Part shown: positions 38,057 through 45,857 of the stretch, in pieces
Position numbering within the stretch: the stretch's first letter is position 1
Layout of the letters: the number at the start of each line of letters is the position of its first letter
Assembly (NCBI GenBank): GCA_016710065.1
Contig: JADJLP010000001.1
Location: forward strand, 1,054,001-1,118,000
From: Candidatus Ideonella esbjergensis
Lineage (GTDB): Bacteria; Pseudomonadota; Gammaproteobacteria; Burkholderiales; Burkholderiaceae_C
Direction: 5' to 3'
Length of the DNA stretch: 64,000 nt
The notes under the pieces: generated by a model
The model's input: only the letters and a program-made list of their open reading frames with translations
Database searches by the model: none
What the model was told of the DNA's origin: nothing
Made by a program: the position numbers and the translations under genes

Positions 38057-38873
38057 GTAGCGCCCCGCGAGCCGCAGGCGGCCCGCTCCGATCGCCGGTC
38101 GGGCTGGCGCGGGCTGTTGCCAGCACGATGCTGTCGTAGCCCAGCCGTTCCCGCAGCCCGACCGTTTGAACCTCGAAGTGCATCTGCGCCGGCGCAAATC
38201 CCGACGCCTGCAGCACGGCTGCCAGGTCATGTTCGTCGATGTCGGCGCATGCGAAGCGCCGATGTCCGACGCAGTAGGCCTTGCAGCGCCGCAGCGCGGC
38301 GGTGATGAACAGCCCACCCGGTGCGAGCAGGCGCACGATGTTGTGCAGGTAGCGGCGCCACTCGTACCAATCGCCTGTCGCACTTTCGGCGCAGTAGCAC
38401 GACAGCACCATGTCGTAGGACCCCAGCGCCACGGATGCCATCGGTGACTCGCAGCCCGCATCGCCTCGCAGGCACTGCGTGACACGTGCGCGGACCAGGG
38501 CTTCGCGCGCTCCTACCTGCTGATCGGTCGGCGCGTGCACGCCTTCGCAACAGAGCACATGGCGTGCAAATGGGCGCCAGTCGTGCGCGAGCGGGTCACG
38601 CTTTAGCCAGCGCCTGACATGGTCGAGGTTTGACTCCAGGTAGTCGGCCACATGCAGTTCGCGCACATGCGGGGCCAGCGGCAGCATATGGTGCACGGTG
38701 GGCCCGATGCCGAACACCAGCGCCCGGCCCGGTACCGCGACTCGGCGGCAGGCGCGGGTGATGAAGTCCAGCGTGGCGGCCTCGTCGGCTTCGACGCGGC
38801 CGTAGTACTGTTCGAGATAGTGGTCCGGGTTCCATTGATCGAAGCCCGAAGTGCCAGGTTCGCACGCCCTCAT
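37989..38873 (-). CDS. SAM methyltransferase, NNMT/PNMT/TEMT-like
   Basis: This 294-residue protein resembles the NNMT/PNMT/TEMT family of small-molecule N-methyltransferases. FDQWNPDHYLEQYY opens it, GRALVFGIGPTVHHMLPLA is the SAM-binding loop, and ADYLESNLDHVRRWLKRDP and HDWRPF follow, a pattern typical of NNMT-like proteins. The domain ends around LGYDSIVLATARAS (about 38103). The last ~37 residues are Pro/Arg-rich read-through into the YgjP remnant, so the native stop appears lost. Start 38873 overlaps the upstream membrane-protein stop (ATGA). It is third in a three-gene operon. The acceptor substrate is unknown. Confidence 0.78.
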   Translation of the reverse strand: MRACEPGTSGFDQWNPDHYLEQYYGRVEADEAATLDFITRACRRVAVPGRALVFGIGPTVHHMLPLAPHVRELHVADYLESNLDHVRRWLKRDPLAHDWRPFARHVLCCEGVHAPTDQQVGAREALVRARVTQCLRGDAGCESPMASVALGSYDMVLSCYCAESATGDWYEWRRYLHNIVRLLAPGGLFITAALRRCKAYCVGHRRFACADIDEHDLAAVLQASGFAPAQMHFEVQTVGLRERLGYDSIVLATARASPTGDRSGPPAARGALPSQPRPQVLPSAGPARSKLPGS

Positions 38874-39226
38874 GCCGATCCCCCGGTACGCGCCAGGAGC
38901 CAAGCGATGCCGACCAGCACGGCGATGGCCACCGATTGGTCAAGCGCCTGCCAGCGCAGGAACTGGCCGCTCAGGATCGCCACGCCGATGATCGTGGCGG
39001 CGAACCAGACCAGGGTCTGTGCCTCGGTCGACACAACCCCCCAAGCGCTGAGCGTGCGCAAGGCCACCCAGTACATTGACACGCCGAACTGGAAGCACAC
39101 GGCCGACAGCAGCGCCTCGCGTCCTTGGAAGCTGCCGCCCTGCCACACGCGCGCAGAGTGCACAAAGCCCAGCGCATCGGCAGCACCGCAGGCCAAGGTC
39201 GCGATCAGCAGGATCAGGAAATCCAT
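38870..39226 (-). CDS. Small four-helix membrane protein
   Basis: This 118-residue protein has four predicted membrane helices (FLILLIATLACGAADALGF, the AVCFQFGVSMYWVAL region, TLVWFAATIIGVAIL, VAIAVLVGIAWLLA). Size and topology resemble small multidrug resistance or DMT fragments. The conserved SMR Glu in helix 1 is absent, so I leave the family open. Start 39226 is chosen because upstream sequence is charged and non-membrane. It starts 20 bp after the secreted-protein stop and overlaps the methyltransferase start by 4 bp, so all three are coupled. Confidence 0.75.
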   Translation of the reverse strand: MDFLILLIATLACGAADALGFVHSARVWQGGSFQGREALLSAVCFQFGVSMYWVALRTLSAWGVVSTEAQTLVWFAATIIGVAILSGQFLRWQALDQSVAIAVLVGIAWLLARTGGSA

Positions 39227-39245
39227 GAACGGCCTCTCGATGCCA

Positions 39246-39866
39246 TCACGTCGGGTTTGGCACGAAGCACACGTCGTCGACCACCATAGGCGTGCTGCCG
39301 ATGGCGAAGCTGGCGATCCGACCCGACAGGGCACGCAGTTGCAGCGTGCCGTCGAACCAGTCGCTGCCAGAACCGTGCGGGCGCAGCTTCACTTCGACGC
39401 GAACCCGGCCGTTGGCCTGGTTGCCGAATACCCGGCCATCGAGGTGTCGAATCCCGCCGGCGATCTCGTGTACCGTGCCATTGATCTCGAGGTTGGCGTG
39501 GCGGCCGGTGGTCGGCGTGCCGCGGTTCTCGGCCACCCGCAGCGAGATCTGCGTCACGGGCTGACGGGGCACGATCTGCATGGTGGCGTTGTAGATGTAG
39601 AGCTCGGACTTCTCGGCTGCCTTGCTGCCGGCGAGGCTGGTGCTTTGCACCCTGATCTGTTCGCTGCCGGGCGCGGGATTGGCGCCGCCGCGCACGTAGT
39701 CGCGGACATGCATCTTCAGGTGTTCGGCCGTCACGGTGTCACCCAGGCCGAAGACCTGGCCGTCGGTCTGGCCGGAGAAGCCGTAGCAGGTCTCGCTGGC
39801 CCGGGTGGTACCGGTGCCCAGCAGGGCCAAGCCGATGATCGGGGTGATGAAAGTGATGCGCTTCAT
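39246..39866 (-). CDS. Secreted protein of unknown function, probable beta-sandwich
   Basis: This 206-residue protein has a signal peptide (MKRITFITPIIGLALLGTGTTRA, cleavage near residue 23). The mature part is beta-rich with two Cys, one near the start (ETCYGF) and one near the end (VVDDVCFVPNP), which could close a disulfide. The terminal VDDVCF pattern resembles carbohydrate-binding or lectin-like sandwiches. No catalytic motif is visible. It is first in a three-gene operon with a membrane protein and a methyltransferase, and divergent from an 843-residue regulator. Confidence 0.72.
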   Translation of the reverse strand: MKRITFITPIIGLALLGTGTTRASETCYGFSGQTDGQVFGLGDTVTAEHLKMHVRDYVRGGANPAPGSEQIRVQSTSLAGSKAAEKSELYIYNATMQIVPRQPVTQISLRVAENRGTPTTGRHANLEINGTVHEIAGGIRHLDGRVFGNQANGRVRVEVKLRPHGSGSDWFDGTLQLRALSGRIASFAIGSTPMVVDDVCFVPNPT

Positions 39867-39877
39867 GATGGAAGGTC

Positions 39878-39963
39878 CTTCAGGTTCGTTGAGCCCGGAC
39901 TTGCCGTGGCACAGGTGTGACCCTATCGACGACAATCCGCAAAGTCCTGAAACTCGCCTGAAG
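39878..39963. promoter_or_regulatory. Divergent control region of the 38-42 kb module
   Basis: The 116-bp gap between divergent starts contains CTTCAGG (39878-39884) and its inverse CCTGAAG (39957-39963), with another TCCTGAAA copy between. These could be binding sites for the adjacent winged-helix regulator. No strong -35/-10 pair was identified. Confidence 0.35.
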
Positions 39964-39982
39964 CATTTCCGAAAGTGGTGCC

Positions 39983-42514
39983 GTGGACCGTTTCAGCTCG
40001 CAAGGCCCGCACGATGCCTTCGCCGGCCGCCGCCTGGCGATCGGAGCCTGCGTGCTCGACTTGGCGCGAGGCGAACTGTTCACCGCCACAGGCGAACGCG
40101 CCACGCTGCGGCCCAAGGTGCTCGAACTGCTGTGCGTGCTGGGCGCGCGCGCTGGCGAGGTGGTCGGGAAGGACGAACTCATCCTGCGGGTCTGGCCCGA
40201 CGTGGTTGTCACCGAGGACTCGTTGACGCAGGCAGTGGCCGAGATCCGCCGCTGCGTCGGTGACCTGCGGCGCGAATGGCTGCGCACCGTGCCACGCCGC
40301 GGCTACACGCTCGTCAAGGCCGCGGCGCCTTCGATGGGGCCGGTACCGCACCGCTTGCCGGCGCGAGACGCACCGCTGCTCGGACGCGCCGACGATCTGA
40401 AGACCCTGGGCGCCTTGCTGCAGCCCGGCGCGCTGGTCACTGTGCTGGGCGCGGGCGGCATCGGCAAGACGCGGCTGGCGCTCGAATTGGCACACCGGGT
40501 GAGTGAAACGCCCGGGGGTGCGGCCTGGTGGGCCGACCTGGCCCCGGCGTCGGACGACGCCCAGGTGCTGCCCATGGTCGCGGCGGCGCTGGGCGTTCCC
40601 GCCAGCGGGCCAGGCGCCCGAGCGCAATTGATCGATGCGCTAGGTGCGCGCCATGGCCTCCTGGTGCTGGACAACTGCGAGCACCGCGTGGGTGCGGTGG
40701 CCGACCTCGTGCAGGCCCTGCGCGATGCGGCGCCGGGCATGAGCTGGTTGGCCACGTCACAGACACCGTTGCAACTGCACTCCGAGCAGTCCTTTCGGCT
40801 GGGCACGCTCGAAGTCCCCGACGCAGGTGCCGGGCTCGACTCGGCGCGACAGTGCGGCGCGATTGCCCTGCTGGAACAACGAGCTCGCGCGGGTGACCTG
40901 CACTTCGCCCTCGATTGCGCCACGCTGCCGCCCGCCATCGAGATCTGTCGCCGCCTCGATGGCCTGGCCCTGGCAATCGAGATGGCCGCAGCTCGCCTGC
41001 CAGCGCTGGGAGTGGGCGGTGTGCGCGCCATGCTCGGCGCGCGCCTCGACCGTCTGAGCAGCGAACGGCGCGACGTGCCGCTCCGGCAGCGCTCTTTGCT
41101 GGCAGCGCTCGATTGGAGCTGCTCGCTTCTGTCGGACGCACAACGGCAGGCCTTGCAGGCACTGGCCTGCTTCGCAGGGCGGTTCGATGCCGACGCAGCC
41201 TGCGAGGTGATAGGCACGGAAGACGCGCTCGAGGTTCTTTGCGCGCTGGTCGATAAGTCATTGGTCAGCGTCGAGTCGACCGAACCGCGTCGCTACCGGC
41301 TGCTTGTGTCGATGCGGTTGTTCGCGCGAGATCGATTGGATCAGTCGGACCATTTCAATGCCGTCCTGGCGCGCCACCACCGCACCATGGCCCGGGTGGC
41401 GCGCCAGTTCGACAAGGATTGCGCCCAAGGCCGCGACGACGCCCTGCTGTGGCGCTACCTGCCGCAGCTGAGCGACCTGGAGCAGGCCTTCGACCACGCT
41501 TGCCAGTCGCAGGATGCCGACGCCGCCGCCATGCTGCTCGACGCCTTGCGCACGCTGGACGCGATGCGTGGCGTCCACATCGCGATGGAGTATCGGCTGC
41601 GGGCCATACAAGCTCTGCTGCCCTCCGCATCGGCCTCGGCCCGCGCTCGGATCTGCTTGGTCATCGCTTCTTGCGGCTGGATCAAGCTGCCGGGTCTGCC
41701 GGCAGCAAGCGCAGCGGCCCAGGCGGTGCAAGACCTGCGCGCCCATGCGAGTGCGCGGTGGCCGCTGCAGCGGGCGCTCCTGCTGCTTGCCATCGAGCAA
41801 GCGCGCGGGGGCGATACGCTGCAGGCCGTTGCCGCTCTCGACGAGGCGATCAACCTGGCACGTCCCGACGACCCGTTGGAACGACGCGCCATCGTGCTGG
41901 CGAGCGCGGGCTACGTGGCCTATTTCGTAGGTGACAACCTGACCGCCCTGGCCCGCATGGAGCGTGCCTGCGAACTCGCACAGCTCGCGGGTGCGTCCAG
42001 CACGCTCGACTATGCGATGTCGAACCTCAGTGGTCTGGCACTGCTCACGGGCGATATTGCGCTTGCGCGTCACCATGCTGCGCGTGCCGTCGAGCGTGCG
42101 CGCGGGCGCCATACGCCGGTCTTCCTGGCAGCGGGCCTGACCGAATCCATCGAGGCGGAGCTTGCTGCGGGCGACATTGCCGCAGCCCTGCAGATGCTGG
42201 TCGAGGCGGTCGAGCGAGCCAAGGCGAGCGGCACATTGAAGAAGTTCTCCGGCACGTACGCAAAGCTGGCTATGGGCATCGGCGAGGTCGAGACCGCCTG
42301 TCGACTGTTGGGCTGGACCATGGAGCACGATCCTGTCGAGCCCAATGCCGAGGGGCGCGCGCACGACGAAGAAAGACGTGCCCTGGCGCTTGAAGCCAAA
42401 GCCAGGCTTGGCGAGGCCGCAGTGCAGCGCTTACTGGCTCAGGGTGCTTGTATGCCGCTAACGGAGCTGGCCGCGTTGGCGGCCACGCTGGGGGGCACCA
42501 GCGGTGCCGCTTGA
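39983..42514 (+). CDS. Winged-helix/STAND ATPase transcriptional regulator with TPR-like tail
   Basis: This 843-residue regulator begins with an OmpR/PhoB-type DNA-binding domain (LDLARGELFTATGERATLRPKVLELL to RTVPRRGYTLV, about residues 20-112). A nucleotide-binding domain follows (Walker A LGAGGIGKTRLAL near 155-167, Walker B LLVLDNCEH near 227) with a winged-helix/helical region. The remaining ~400 residues are Ala/Leu-rich helical repeats of TPR type. STAND regulators of this layout (AfsR- or MalT-like) switch on a target operon when a ligand or protein is sensed. The obvious target is the divergent three-gene operon. Confidence 0.83.
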   Translation: MDRFSSQGPHDAFAGRRLAIGACVLDLARGELFTATGERATLRPKVLELLCVLGARAGEVVGKDELILRVWPDVVVTEDSLTQAVAEIRRCVGDLRREWLRTVPRRGYTLVKAAAPSMGPVPHRLPARDAPLLGRADDLKTLGALLQPGALVTVLGAGGIGKTRLALELAHRVSETPGGAAWWADLAPASDDAQVLPMVAAALGVPASGPGARAQLIDALGARHGLLVLDNCEHRVGAVADLVQALRDAAPGMSWLATSQTPLQLHSEQSFRLGTLEVPDAGAGLDSARQCGAIALLEQRARAGDLHFALDCATLPPAIEICRRLDGLALAIEMAAARLPALGVGGVRAMLGARLDRLSSERRDVPLRQRSLLAALDWSCSLLSDAQRQALQALACFAGRFDADAACEVIGTEDALEVLCALVDKSLVSVESTEPRRYRLLVSMRLFARDRLDQSDHFNAVLARHHRTMARVARQFDKDCAQGRDDALLWRYLPQLSDLEQAFDHACQSQDADAAAMLLDALRTLDAMRGVHIAMEYRLRAIQALLPSASASARARICLVIASCGWIKLPGLPAASAAAQAVQDLRAHASARWPLQRALLLLAIEQARGGDTLQAVAALDEAINLARPDDPLERRAIVLASAGYVAYFVGDNLTALARMERACELAQLAGASSTLDYAMSNLSGLALLTGDIALARHHAARAVERARGRHTPVFLAAGLTESIEAELAAGDIAAALQMLVEAVERAKASGTLKKFSGTYAKLAMGIGEVETACRLLGWTMEHDPVEPNAEGRAHDEERRALALEAKARLGEAAVQRLLAQGACMPLTELAALAATLGGTSGAA

Positions 42515-42665
42515 GCCGACAGCGCCGTTCGGCCCTTCAGTGCAAGGATCGTAGACGCCAGTGCGCGCGTCCACTCACGCCGCCGCGAACCAGCCCCGTG
42601 CGCTCGCCGCAGTTCCCTTTCGCCTTCTTCAATGCCACGTCTTGTCCCAGTCTTCACCCAAAAAG

Positions 42666-42903
42666 TCAGGCGCGGAATACTTCTTCCACCATGTTGCCCA
42701 GCTTCTCTTTCAGCGCCCGCCAGTTCGGCATATGCCGGTCCAGCGTTCTGTAGCACTTGGGGCTGTGGTTGTGGTGAAGAAGGTGGCGCAACTCGTGGAG
42801 CAGCACCTAGTCAATGCATTCGCGTTGTGCCTCTACGAGCAGCGGGTTCAGCGTGATGCGGCCAGACGGCGAACAGCTTCGCCATTGCACGGTCATGAAA
42901 TTT
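42666..42903 (-). pseudogene. YgjP-type metallopeptidase, C-terminal part (copy 2), with internal TAG
   Basis: The minus strand reads NFMTVQWRSCSPSGRITLNP, then LLVEAQRECID, TAG, VLLHELRHLLHHNHSPKCYR, and KLGNMVEEVFRA followed by TGA at 42666. This is the zinc-binding half of the YgjP/DUF45 (M48-like) family, with HExxH intact except for an in-frame stop five codons before it. The 5' part continues on the far side of the ISL3 element (44215-44402). The 150 bp from 42515 to 42665 hold nothing else. Confidence 0.8.
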
Positions 42904-44214
42904 GCCTCTCTTGAATTTCGAGTGGGTAGTCTTGCGTCATGTTGAGCACCGAATTGAAGGACAGAGATGACGGCCAAGCTGTTTGAATCGGCGTTGGGGA
43001 TTGCTGCGCCGTGGTCGGTGACGGCGGTGGAGTTCAACGAGGCGGGCAAGGTGCTGACGGTGCTGGTCGACTTCAAGCCTGGCAGTCGCTTCGCGATCTC
43101 GGGCCATGAAGGTGCGCATCCGGTGCATGACACCGTGACCAAGACCTACCGGCACCTGAACTTCTTCCAGCATGAGTGCCACCTGCAGGTGCGCACGCCG
43201 CGAGTGACGCTGCCCAACGGCTCGGTGCGCCTGGTGGAGCCTGACTTCGCTGGCCGTCTGTCGGGCTTCACGCTGCTGTTTGAGGCGCTGATCCTGATGC
43301 TGGCGCAGCAGTGCCGTTCGCGGCCGTGGCACGCATCGTGGGCGAGTCGGCCCACCGCGTGATGGCGGTTTGCGAGCGCTATGTGCACATCGCACTCGGC
43401 CTGGCCGACTTCAGCGAGGTCAAGGCATTGGCCATCGACGAGACATCGCGTGCTCGCGGCCACGACTACGTCACCCTGGCCGCTGACGCGATCAAGCGTC
43501 GGGTGCTGTTCGTCACCGAAGGGCGCGACGCCAAGACCATCAAGGCGCTGGCTGACGATCTCCAAGCCCATGGCTGCGAGCCCGAGCAGATCACCTCGGT
43601 GAGCATCGACATGTCCCCAGCGTTCATCAAAGGCGTGAGCGAGGAACTGCCCAACGCCCGCATCACCTTCGACAAATTCCACGTCGTCTGGCATGCCAGC
43701 ACTGCCGTGGACAAGATGCGCCGCATCGAGCAGCGCACCGACAAGTCCCTCAAGGGCATGCGCTGGTCGCTGCTCAGGATCGCTCCAGCCTGAGGCCCGA
43801 GGCCGCCGCCGACCTCGATGCCCTGATCGCCAAGCTGACGACCGTGCGCACCGCCCGCGCTTGGGCTTACAAGGAGCAACTACGCGAGATCCTCGAGCGC
43901 AAGCAGATCAATGTCGTGCGCGCCATGCTCCAACACTGGTGCACCTGCGTCATGCGCTCCAAGGTCGAACCGATGAAGGAGGTCGCCGCGCTCGTGCGCC
44001 GCCACCTTGAGGGCATCGTCGCCTGGGCGCAGACCCGCCAGACCAACGGCTTCCTCGAAGCCATCAACGGCCTGTTCCAGGCCGCCAAGCGCCGCGCCCG
44101 AGGCTTCACTCGCCTGTCCACCATCAAGACCGTCATCTTCCTGATCGCCGGCAAGCTCGACTTCCAGGCCATCAACCCTCATGCCCGGCAACCCACTTGA
44201 AATTCAACAGAGCC
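42904..44214 (+). mobile_element. ISL3-family insertion sequence (degenerate)
   Basis: This 1311-bp element has imperfect terminal inverted repeats: left GCCTCTCTTGAATTTCGAGT (from 42904), and right, read inward on the minus strand, GGCTCTGTTGAATTTCAAGT (from 44214). The transposase inside is ISL3-like. Flanking 8-mers do not form an obvious target duplication. It sits inside a YgjP-like gene. Two frameshifts mean it is probably immobile unless helped in trans. Confidence 0.82.
42967..44200 (+). pseudogene. ISL3-family transposase with two frameshifts
   Basis: Three consecutive segments in shifting frames form one transposase. The N-terminal zinc-finger/HTH region (42967 to about 43310) ends at LILMLAQQ, where a base is missing. 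The DDE core (from about 43311 to 43793) contains ALAIDETSRARGHDY and ITSVSIDMSPAFIKG, the first two catalytic Asp. The C-terminal part (from about 43790) contains RQTNGFLEAINGLFQ and KRRARGFTRL, with the catalytic Glu. Each change is a -1-type shift. Programmed frameshifting is not usual for ISL3, so this is decay. Confidence 0.82.
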
Positions 44215-44402
44215 AATGCAGGCGCGTCGGTGGAGGCTGCCTGACCCAGCGCAGGGGGACACGGCGGAAATTCGGTCAGCGAACAGCTCCCGCGCTCGCT
44301 GCAGGTACCAGGCATCCAGGGTTGACCTGATGGTGGTTGGGGCGTGTTTTGGCGCCGTCACGGCGATGAAGGCACCACGCATGCGTGCCTCGACCGTGGC
44401 CT
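44215..44402 (-). pseudogene. YgjP-type metallopeptidase, N-terminal part split off by the IS
   Basis: On the minus strand, TLDAWYLQRARELFADRISA matches the helix preceding the zinc site in YgjP proteins. In an adjacent frame, LRWVRQPPPTRL leads up to the IS boundary and would join NFMTVQWRSC on the other side. The fragment also carries a frameshift between these two pieces. Together with 42666-42903 it is a single gene interrupted by the ISL3 element. Confidence 0.65.
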
Positions 44403-44437
44403 CGGTGTTGAAGATCGCAGTCGTCGCTGCGAATGAG

Positions 44438-44459
44438 GAAGCCCGCAATGGCGGGCTTC
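44438..44459 (-). terminator. Hairpin downstream of tRNA-Ser(TGA)
   Basis: GAAGCCCGC-AATG-GCGGGCTTC is a perfect 9-bp stem with a 4-nt loop, 9 bp beyond the tRNA 3' end. The T-rich tail is weak, so termination may be inefficient. Confidence 0.6.
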
Positions 44460-44468
44460 GTTGGGGTC

Positions 44469-44558
44469 TGGCGGAGACGGTGAGATTCGAACTCACGGAG
44501 GGGATAAACCCTCGGCGGTTTTCAAGACCGCTGCCTTAAACCGCTCGGCCACGTCTCC
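44469..44558 (-). tRNA. tRNA-Ser (anticodon TGA)
   Basis: The minus strand folds as a class II tRNA. The acceptor stem GGAGACG pairs with CGTCTCC, the anticodon arm is GCGGT-CTTGAAA-ACCGC (anticodon TGA, reading UCA and related serine codons), and a long variable arm and GAGTTCGAATCTC T arm are present. CCA is encoded (44469-44471). The 3' end faces the accessory block at 38-44.4 kb, a common position for integrated DNA. Confidence 0.96.
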
Positions 44559-44576
44559 TGGGGTAGGCGCGCATTA

Positions 44577-45857
44577 TCACCCAGCCATGCCAGCCAACGC
44601 GGCACAGTTGCGGCCTTGTGCCTTGGCCCGGTAGAGCGCGCGGTCGGCTCTTGCGACCAGTGCGTCCAGCGTTTCGGCTGGCTCGGCGCCGTTGGTGCTC
44701 AAGCAGGCCAGGCCGACGGACAGCGTGCAGTGCAGTGTCTGGTTGCCCGGCATGCGCACGCGCGTGCGGTTGGCCAGGTCCACCAGGCGCTCGCCAAAGC
44801 GACGGGCGGTGTCGGCGTCGCAGTCGTGCAGCAGCACCACGAACTCTTCGCCACCGTAGCGGCCTATGAAGTCGCTGCTGCGCATCGTGCTGGCGATCAG
44901 CTTGGCCATGTGGGCGAGGGCGTGGTCCCCGGCGGCATGGCCATGGCGGTCATTGACGTTCTTGAAGTGGTCCAGGTCCACCATGGCGATGGCCACCGGG
45001 CGCCGCAATGTTTGGCGGAACAGGGCCTCGGCCGATTCGAAGAAGGCGGCGCGGGTCAGCACGCCGGTGAGCCCGTCACGGCGCGCGCTGTTCTCGGTTT
45101 CGCGGCGGCGCATTTCGTGTGCCATAGAGAAGAAGGAAATGGACGCTGCGGCCAGGAACAGGGCGCCCAGCAACAGTGAACTCGTGTGTGCTGGGCTGGG
45201 GGCTGGGTTGCTGGCGTTGATGCTGGGCAATTGGCCCGTGATGGCCACCCAGGTGCGCCAGGTGAATGTGGCGGCGGTCAGGGCACCCACGGCCGCCGAG
45301 AAGCGTGCTGCCGGCAGGCTGCGGGTGACCGGGTGCGAGGTTATCTGCCACATGTACGCCAGTGCCACGCAGGCGATGGCGGACGACACGGTGATGGCAC
45401 CCGCGTTGGAGTGCAAGCCGAACATCACCGAGCCCAGAACACCACCAAGACCCCAGGCCACGATGGCGGTGGGCCAGGCCCTGGAACCTTGGGTGCCCAC
45501 CAAGCTGGTTTGGGCCTGCAGGATCAGCACCGGCCCCAGCAGGATCAGCGCATTGCCGCCTACGTAGCTGATGTTCCAGTGGACGTGGCCACGCAGGAAG
45601 TAGAGCAGGAAGGCACAGCCAGACGCTGCCATGGCCTGCCCCCAGAGCCGCAGGCTTGCCCGCTGGTTGGGCATGGCCCGCGCGGCACTGAACGAAAACG
45701 CCGCCATGACGAAGCCCATCACGGCGCTGGAGAACAACAGCGTGGCGGAGTCCAGCGGTGGACCCGGTAGATTGAACAACTCTGATTCCCGGCTGGCCTT
45801 CGTGGGCAAACCCCCTGTGAGAGTATCGACTGTTCTGGCTGATTCTTGAGCTGTCAT
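44577..45857 (-). CDS. Membrane diguanylate cyclase (GGDEF)
   Basis: This 426-residue protein has about six membrane helices in the first ~230 residues, then a GGDEF domain (RRDGLTGVLTRAAFFES, GGEEF with an I-site RSSD five residues earlier). It should make c-di-GMP with product feedback. Start 45857 overlaps the apaH stop (ATGA, 45854-45857), so its translation depends on apaH. An upstream start at 45896 would lie inside apaH. It ends just after the tRNA-Ser(TGA) gene, on the same strand. Confidence 0.87.
   Translation of the reverse strand: MTAQESARTVDTLTGGLPTKASRESELFNLPGPPLDSATLLFSSAVMGFVMAAFSFSAARAMPNQRASLRLWGQAMAASGCAFLLYFLRGHVHWNISYVGGNALILLGPVLILQAQTSLVGTQGSRAWPTAIVAWGLGGVLGSVMFGLHSNAGAITVSSAIACVALAYMWQITSHPVTRSLPAARFSAAVGALTAATFTWRTWVAITGQLPSINASNPAPSPAHTSSLLLGALFLAAASISFFSMAHEMRRRETENSARRDGLTGVLTRAAFFESAEALFRQTLRRPVAIAMVDLDHFKNVNDRHGHAAGDHALAHMAKLIASTMRSSDFIGRYGGEEFVVLLHDCDADTARRFGERLVDLANRTRVRMPGNQTLHCTLSVGLACLSTNGAEPAETLDALVARADRALYRAKAQGRNCAALAGMAG

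Noticed and set aside
38870..39226. Small multidrug resistance (EmrE-like) exporter
   Set aside because: Size and four helices fit, but the essential membrane-embedded Glu of helix 1 and SMR signatures are missing.
43311..43793. Programmed frameshift producing an ISL3 fusion transposase
   Set aside because: ISL3 transposases normally come from a single ORF, there are two shifts, and no slippery heptamer with a stimulatory structure is evident at either.
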